A stretch of 26,196 nt of DNA. It comes from Saccoglossus kowalevskii (lineage: Eukaryota; Hemichordata; Enteropneusta; Harrimaniidae). The stretch lies in NCBI RefSeq assembly GCF_000003605.2, contig NW_003111474.1, forward strand, positions 310,982 through 337,177, read 5' to 3'. How positions within the stretch are numbered: the stretch's first letter is position 1; every line of letters begins with the position of its first letter. The notes under the pieces were generated by a model. The model was given only the letters and a program-made list of their open reading frames with translations. It was not told the DNA's origin and searched no databases. The position numbers and the translations under genes were made by a program. Positions 22,601-26,196 of this stretch are shown one piece after another.

Positions 22601-24960
22601 GTCATTGTACAGAGAACAAATCATTGTCTATGTATGTCATTGTACATAGAACATGTCATTGTCTATGTATGTCGTTGTACAGAGAACAAGTCATTATCTA
22701 TGTATGTCATTGTACAGAGAACAAGTCATTATCTATGTATGTCATTGTACAGAGAACAAGTCATTGTCTATGTATGTCATTGTACAGAGAACAAGTCATT
22801 GTCTATGTACGGCATTGTACAGAGAACAAGTCATTGTCATTGTATAGAGAACAAGTCATTGTCTATGTATGTCATTGTACAGAGAACAAGTCATTGTCTA
22901 TGTATGTCATTGTACAGAGAACAAGTCATTGTCTATGTATGTCATTGTACAGAGAACAGGTCATTGTCTATGTATGTCATTGTACAGAGAACAGGTCATT
23001 GTCTATGTATGTCATTGTACAGAGAACAAGTCATTATCTATGTATGTCATTGTACAGAGAACAAGTCATTGTCTATGTAATTCAAGAGAACAGAGAACAA
23101 GTCATTGTCTATGTATGTCATTGTACAGAGAACAAGTCATTATATCATTCCAGCACATACACACTGATAACATTTGTCTATCTAAGTGTATCAATGTCTG
23201 TCAACATCCCTTTCATGCTCATAGTAGCTAAGCCACCGAACAACTCAAACTCTGCTATTGGCCTAAAAGCATGATTAGGAAATTACCCAGAAGTACTTTT
23301 ATTTTATTTTTGCGAATGGAATGATTTATTCTACTAGTTTATTTTCTAAAAGTTTGATTGATATAGCATGTTGATTTAACCTTTATTGCAGCACTTCTGT
23401 GCATCTAAATGGTCTTTGCTGGAAGAGCACCATAAAAAAGGACTCTACCTCAAGGCTGATGAACACCGATTCAAGTAAGTGCGGGAGAGGGATTTTCATT
23501 ACATTGTTCAATTCAAATAAGTATGGGAGAGTAATGTTCTTTCTACTGGCATATTACATTTTGTATCTATATTATTCGTATCAAGTCTGTTACATTGTTC
23601 ATACTGTATATTGTTTAAATTAATTTTATGAGTAAATTTATATGAATTTTGTGAGTCTTAGAAAATGTTAAATTTGTTTGTAGCTGTGAAAATGTTGTGA
23701 CTCTTTCACAAAAAGTACATCCTGTGAAAATGATGACATCTTAATCTAATATTCGGATTAATAAGTGGCAAAATCACATTCATAATAATTTCAAACTTAA
23801 CAATTTATTTATCTCTAGGTACCAGTGTTTTAAATCAGTCTGGATGGTGGCTATTCTGCATGATGGTTTTAAATTTCCTGAAAACTATCACAATTTACGT
23901 ACTGCAAGTTTAATTCATGACAAAGAGGTTCAATGGACCCTGGGAGCTATACTGTTCAGAACCAGGTTCCTGCCTTTACGGTAAGACATCATTTCAAGTT
24001 TTATCCAAATATACCTACATTGTTTCTGCATTAGCCCCAAACATTAGTTCATGACATTGAAAGTTCTATATCAAATTGTTTTCAAAAATAAAATCCAAGA
24101 CTTGCAGCCATTTGTGCCATAAAAATTCATTATTTCAAGCATTTATAAACTGGACAGAAAACTAGTATTTTCATTGGTAAAGCATTTCTTGGGATTCAAA
24201 TATAAGGTTTTAAACATTTGACATGTGCGGGTACATTCAAATAATCAAATACATTGCATACATAAAAAAATCAAAAAATAGTAGCTACATTTTTTTTGAA
24301 ACAAAATCAAGTCTACATAATAGTATATGGACAGAAATGCCTAAATGAGTCTGTTAACATTTGATACAGCGTGTTTTTTAAAACGAGTTAAATGAACTAC
24401 TGGAGAAAATGGATAGTTGATATGGATTAGTGTGGACTTGTTGCACACACTCAGACACTTGCATAATTGAGTGATGAACCATTACCAGTAAGTAGTTCAT
24501 AGTCACATCACAGTCTATTCCATTTGATGTTTGCCAGCTGCTAGTGTCTGTAGTAAAACTCACTGTTATTGATCTGTGGATTGTAAACAAATTTAAATAT
24601 TACCCTTGTCGGTTGTCTGATACTAAATCATCGCAATGTCTTAATATTTTTAAATTAGTTCAAAATCTTGAAACCTCATATTGTTGTTTTGTTTTTATCA
24701 ACAGTGAAATGCAAGAAGGTATTTTTCAACGAGGTTACAAACCGCCATGGATGCGTGCTTCAGTGGTGTCCAATCAATACTTGCTCATTGTATGCTTTGT
24801 TGTCGTTCTTGCCGCTATCTTACTGTATATAGGAAGACTGCGAAAACTTGGCTTCCTGTCGTCACAGCTAACACGTGTGCCAACAATGGCTTATTTCATG
24901 ACTGAGGAAGGACAGGTACAAGAAGGAATTGCCGAACAAAAATATTATGGTTACAGCTAA
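13641..24960 (+). CDS. ENTPD4: ENTPD4/ENTPD7-type ectonucleoside triphosphate diphosphohydrolase, complete gene, ten coding exons
   Basis: Exons 13641-13648, 16699-17063, 18011-18161, 18516-18679, 18885-19039, 21586-21746, 22240-22567, 23392-23474, 23819-23980 and 24705-24960 join in frame to 1833 nt, 610 residues. Human ENTPD7 is 604 and ENTPD4 616. All introns are GT/AG. An N-terminal TM lies at about 25-43. Apyrase conserved regions follow: DAGSSGTR (81-88), TAGMR (166-170), GKEEGVYAWIGINF (206-219, with the catalytic Glu), LDMGGGSAQ (256-264) and GVYQP...EFYGFSEFWY (401-422). A C-terminal TM lies at about 549-569. Family knowledge: these proteins hydrolyse UDP and other nucleotides in the Golgi or vesicle lumen, supporting glycosyltransfer. 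The N-terminus MARMSFPSLPATWH resembles ENTPD7; the gene is best read as the ancestor-like orthologue of both vertebrate copies. Confidence 0.95.
13649..16698 (+). other. ENTPD4: ENTPD4/7 intron 1
   Basis: 3.05-kb AT-rich intron. It contains a 14-bp perfect palindrome TACATGTACATGTA (13964-13977), a (TG)n run at 16136-16150 and an imperfect inverted repeat around 15798-15852 (TTATAGATATTTAT against ATATCTATAAATAA). Chance ORFs at 14909-15250 and 15333-15554 show no recognisable domain. Acceptor is TTTATAG at 16692-16698. Confidence 0.75.
16699..17063 (+). CDS. ENTPD4: ENTPD4/7 coding exon 2, TM1 and ACR1
   Basis: Encodes MSFPSLPATWH, a membrane span with FLLGLCFVGIVALILIV, then EATDITDPNLFFGIVIDAGS and VFVYFWPRH, ending KKIKPG across the next junction. 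DAGSSGTR is apyrase conserved region 1, which binds the phosphate. Confidence 0.95.
17087..17114. repeat. Short TTAACCC/TTAACCT heptamer repeat (4 copies)
   Basis: Two copies of TTAACCC followed by two of TTAACCT, starting 23 bp after the exon 2 donor. It is related to, but not the same as, the telomeric hexamer CCCTAA. Confidence 0.9.
17602..17743. repeat. Perfect 71-bp tandem duplication
   Basis: 17602-17672 and 17673-17743 are identical over all 71 bases, starting ATGTGGTCCAGTCCATGC. Absence of any mismatch points to a recent event, or to an assembly or sequencing duplication. Confidence 0.97.
18011..18161 (+). CDS. ENTPD4: ENTPD4/7 coding exon 3, ACR2
   Basis: Encodes LSTLAENPSEANVYL through DHIPRMKHQETPLYVLATAG and MRMLPE. 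TAGMR is apyrase conserved region 2. Human has HVPRAKHKETPLYILCTAGM. Confidence 0.95.
18162..18515 (+). other. ENTPD4: ENTPD4/7 intron 3
   Basis: 354-bp AT-rich intron between donor GTTTGT and acceptor CTACAG. Nothing else recognised. Confidence 0.9.
18516..18679 (+). CDS. ENTPD4: ENTPD4/7 coding exon 4, ACR3
   Basis: Encodes QQNAILDDIRKDVPKEFNF, then LFAETHTEVITGKEEGVY and AWIGINFVLGRFDHTDD. It carries apyrase conserved region 3 with the catalytic glutamate in the GKEEG segment. Confidence 0.95.
18885..19039 (+). CDS. ENTPD4: ENTPD4/7 coding exon 5, ACR4
   Basis: Encodes VPIMAVDVPGATNKTPMLRK then RTVGVLDMGGGSAQIAYEVP, ending SYDKQ at donor CAG|GTGTCT. DMGGGSAQ is apyrase conserved region 4, which binds nucleotide phosphate. 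The 205-bp intron before it has nothing notable. Confidence 0.95.
19040..21585 (+). other. ENTPD4: ENTPD4/7 intron 5
   Basis: 2.5-kb AT-rich intron containing a 331-bp MITE (19997-20327). Exon 5 to exon 6 joins in frame at DKQ|EELAKSL, as in the human EEVAKNL region, so no exon is missing between them. The plus ORF at 20877-21176 has no known motif. Confidence 0.85.
19997..20327. mobile_element. 331-bp MITE with TA target duplication (Tc1/mariner-like)
   Basis: The left end CTGTAAAACATGT and the right end ACATGTTTTACAG are perfect inverted repeats flanked by TA at 19995-19996 and 20328-20329. The pairing continues imperfectly inward, with GAGCATGTCTTTTTAGCGAA on the left against the reverse of TTCGCTAAAATTGCATG on the right. 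No coding capacity. TA duplication and short AT-rich TIRs suit a Tc1/mariner-derived non-autonomous element. Confidence 0.85.
21586..21746 (+). CDS. ENTPD4: ENTPD4/7 coding exon 6
   Basis: Encodes EELAKSLLAEFNLGCDTHET, EHVYRVYVTTFLGYGANVAR and ERYEKNIVNNTKH. Human has LLAEFNLGCDVHQTEHVYRV. Ends in phase 2 at donor GG|GTAAGA. Confidence 0.95.
21747..22239 (+). other. ENTPD4: ENTPD4/7 intron 6
   Basis: 493-bp intron with a CTCF-core-like motif at 21891-21906. The plus ORF that crosses into exon 7 in a different frame is a shadow. Confidence 0.85.
21891..21906 (-). promoter_or_regulatory. CTCF-core-like motif
   Basis: AGCGCCCTCTAGTGGC, whose reverse complement GCCACTAGAGGGCGCT fits the bilaterian CTCF core pattern CCASYAGRKGGCRS. 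The same word also spreads through interspersed repeats, so function is unproven. Confidence 0.35.
22240..22567 (+). CDS. ENTPD4: ENTPD4/7 coding exon 7, ACR5
   Basis: Starts at NIVGGTAEKPILDPCLP and continues through GKVYYLKGTGNFAKCRQA and NGVYQPTMDFLNSEFYGFSE to FTKAAQ, in phase 0 at donor CAG|GTATGT. It holds apyrase conserved region 5 and paired cysteines typical of NTPDases. The reading frame stays open far into the following minisatellite; the true exon end is set by the human match KAAKDYCATKW, which resumes in exon 8. Confidence 0.95.
22572..23145. repeat. 35-bp minisatellite, about 16 units (ENTPD4/7 intron 7)
   Basis: Units beginning GTACAGAGAACAAGTCATTG repeat every 35 bp starting at 22572, only 4 bases after the last exon base at 22567. 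One unit is shortened by 10 bp (22817-22841) and the last two are irregular. Most differences are single substitutions such as GTCTATG/ATCTATG and ACAAG/ACAGG. Because 35 is not a multiple of 3 and the unit has no stop in any frame, all three forward frames stay open and read as 35-residue pseudo-repeats. Each unit also contains a donor-like GTATGT and an ACAG. Confidence 0.97.
23146..23391 (+). other. ENTPD4: ENTPD4/7 intron 7, remainder
   Basis: AT-rich intron sequence from the end of the minisatellite to acceptor TTGCAG. Nothing else recognised. Confidence 0.85.
23392..23474 (+). CDS. ENTPD4: ENTPD4/7 coding exon 8
   Basis: Encodes HFCASKWSLLEEHHKKGLYL then KADEHRF, and splits a Lys codon at donor AA|GTAAGT. 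It matches the human DYCATKWSILRERFDRGLY segment. Confidence 0.94.
23819..23980 (+). CDS. ENTPD4: ENTPD4/7 coding exon 9
   Basis: Encodes YQCFKSVWMVAILHDGF, KFPENYHNLRTASLIHDKEV and QWTLGAILFRTRFLPL. Human has YQCFKSAWMFEVFHRGF and DKEVQWTLGAILYRTRFLPL. The 344-bp intron before it is plain AT-rich sequence. Confidence 0.95.
23981..24704 (+). other. ENTPD4: ENTPD4/7 intron 9
   Basis: 724-bp AT-rich intron between donor GTAAGA and acceptor CAACAG. No repeat or extra exon seen. Confidence 0.85.
24705..24960 (+). CDS. ENTPD4: ENTPD4/7 terminal coding exon 10, TM2
   Basis: Completes Arg then reads EMQEGIFQRGYKPPWMRASV and a TM with YLLIVCFVVVLAAILLYI, followed by GRLRKLGFLSSQLTRVP and the cytosolic tail ending KYYGYS. 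The human YNHYLFSGCFLVVLLAILLY span aligns here. The tail differs from both human paralogues. Confidence 0.95.
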
Positions 24961-25730
24961 TGATAACTTTTTAATTAGACTGAATTTTAGCAGCCAGTTA
25001 AACAATAAGGTGATTCCACCGAATACAATGCATATATATTTTTAATTCTAAACTGGCAACATTCAGAAAGTACATGTATATATATATATAGTCCTATGAT
25101 ATACAATTCCCCGTTCCTGAATTACCATCAGACATAATGTAATTTTATTTGCGCATGTGTAACCTACCTTAGCAACGGACAAAAATATATAAAAAATCAA
25201 AATAACATCGGTAGACATGCAACCTGGAAGATAAAGAAAGCTGAGTGAGTGATGTGTGGGTAGAAACGAGAACAGCTAGAAGACTTTTTAAGATAGCTGA
25301 AAAACGTGGATTTCCAGTTGACAAAGAAGATTTGATGACGATTTGTGTATCACAGAGTATATGACCGTGGTGTATTTTTCAACTCCCAAAATACGTGCAA
25401 AAAGTATGAAAATACTATGCTATAGCTATAAATAATTTGCATGCTCATTGCTTAAGCAGAATTGTGTGCTAATTTTCAGAGGCTTGTACAAGTTAGTTGA
25501 AAGATGATGACAGTTTTATTTCAGTGGAATTTTATGTTGTTCGTTGGAAACATTGATTTTCAGTACACTGCAACTCTGTGCATTTGGAACATTACAAATC
25601 TGTCCTAGCTTCCGGTTTATTGACCACAGCACACAAACGATGAACATTCAAACTATCTATTCAGGAACCGGGAATTGATTGTGTATATTAACTCAAAAAT
25701 ATTTGAACTGGTGTACAGAACTGTATCAAT
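24961..25730 (+). other. ENTPD4/7 3' UTR and flank
   Basis: No canonical AATAAA appears soon after the stop; AATAAG at 25004 and AATAAT at 25430 are weak alternatives, and ATTAAA occurs at 26118-26123. A (TA)n run lies at about 25076-25090. A short coding-like relic (25245-25364) is listed separately. Confidence 0.5.
25245..25364 (+). pseudogene. Possible pogo/Tigger-like transposase relic
   Basis: A 39-residue open stretch containing TARRLFKIAEKRGFPVDKED and LMTICVSQ. Charged helical text around a GFPV-x-K-x-D-L motif recalls the DNA-binding N-terminal part of pogo/Tigger/CENP-B-type transposases, where a GFP(V/L)T(K/R) motif is common. No terminal repeats or catalytic DDE region were seen nearby, and the stretch is short, so chance is possible. 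Confidence 0.25.
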
Positions 25731-25980
25731 TTCATGGTGGTTGCCATGGTTGTCACAAGGAAAATGTGTATTGCGAGGGACAGATTTACCGTGGCGACAC
25801 CCATGGATTTGACAAGGGAACATGCTGCTAGGAACTTGTTCTTCGTTGGCTCCAATGCACACAAAATATGTTGCCAAGGACAGTTGTTTCATGGTGACTC
25901 CGACAAAGAAAAAAGATATTCCATGGTGGCTGGCATGGATTTCACTAAGAAGACAGTTGTTGCTAAGAATCTAAATTCTA
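25731..25980. repeat. Old degenerate tandem repeat, about 50-bp period, ~5 units
   Basis: Recurring blocks start TTTCATGGTGG (25731), TTTACCGTGGCGAC (25786), a variant near 25841, TTTCATGGTGAC (25887) and TCCATGGTGGCTGG (25920). Most end in a GTTGCYAAGGACAG-like or TTGCTAAGAA-like segment. One plus frame stays open (25734-26000) and reads as imperfect 17-18-residue repeats (MVVAM.., FTVATPMD.., SMVAGMDF..), but no protein family is recognised. Confidence 0.5.
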
Positions 25981-26196
25981 CGATGGAGGACTGGAGTTGA
26001 CATTTCCAGTAGTCAACAGCAGTTTGCATGCTGGGAAGGAGTAGTAGTTCCTATCACAACCACTGTAGCATGCGTATTTGTTTTTGAAAATACGTTGATG
26101 AAAGCCATTTACAGATTATTAAAATTGGGGTTTGTCCCATTACAAAAAAACTTATTGTTAAGTGCAGATAGTCAGACTATTAAGCCAGTAATACTG

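Noticed and set aside
22568-23274. Long plus-strand ORFs of repetitive YREQVIVYVCHCTENKSLSM-type text as novel repeat proteins
   Set aside because: They are three frames of one 35-bp minisatellite with no stops. The family match continues from exon 7 to exon 8, so this is intron. Kept only as a splicing question in the findings.

Overview
This is an AT-rich, intron-rich animal nuclear DNA window with two complete, divergently transcribed protein-coding genes. Both proteins resemble the human members closely. The long introns, abundant MITEs and minisatellites, and the undivided ENTPD4/7-type gene suggest an invertebrate, plausibly a marine deuterostome such as a hemichordate or amphioxus. The taxon is an inference and I cannot fix it from sequence alone.

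Layout. 1-540: divergent tandem copies of a dispersed repeat. 541-2078: gene-poor DNA with GC-richer, promoter-like patches and a 138-bp fold-back. 2079-2354: a possible terminal exon of an unrecognised plus-strand gene, followed by AATAAA. 12946 to 3357, minus strand: BNIP1 (SEC20), rebuilt in six coding exons to a 225-residue Qb-SNARE. Its intron 4 carries 47 consecutive 49-bp minisatellite units (4883-7185) with no net length change. Introns 3 and 2 hold a 688-bp fold-back MITE (9021-9708), a divergent repeat array (11340-11830) and a (GAT)16 tract with a SINE-like segment (12392-12588).

12947-13640 is a 694-bp head-to-head intergenic region, probably a bidirectional promoter. 13641 to 24960, plus strand: the ENTPD4/ENTPD7 orthologue (Golgi/lysosomal nucleoside diphosphatase), rebuilt in ten coding exons to 610 residues. 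Its first coding exon contributes only 8 nt. Its introns carry a perfect 71-bp tandem duplication, a 331-bp TA-flanked MITE and a 35-bp minisatellite that starts 5 bp after a 5' splice site. The 3' flank has a possible transposase relic and an old ~50-bp tandem repeat.

Biology. Both proteins act in the early secretory pathway: SEC20 in Golgi-to-ER retrograde fusion, ENTPD4/7 in hydrolysing UDP and other nucleotides in the Golgi or vesicle lumen. The pairing fits human paralogy, where BNIP1 lies beside NKX2-5/STC2, ENTPD4 near NKX2-6/STC1 and ENTPD7 near NKX2-3. I see no bacterial-type system, CRISPR array, rRNA or tRNA. The most unusual content is the two minisatellites at splice donors and the internally reiterated palindromic MITE.
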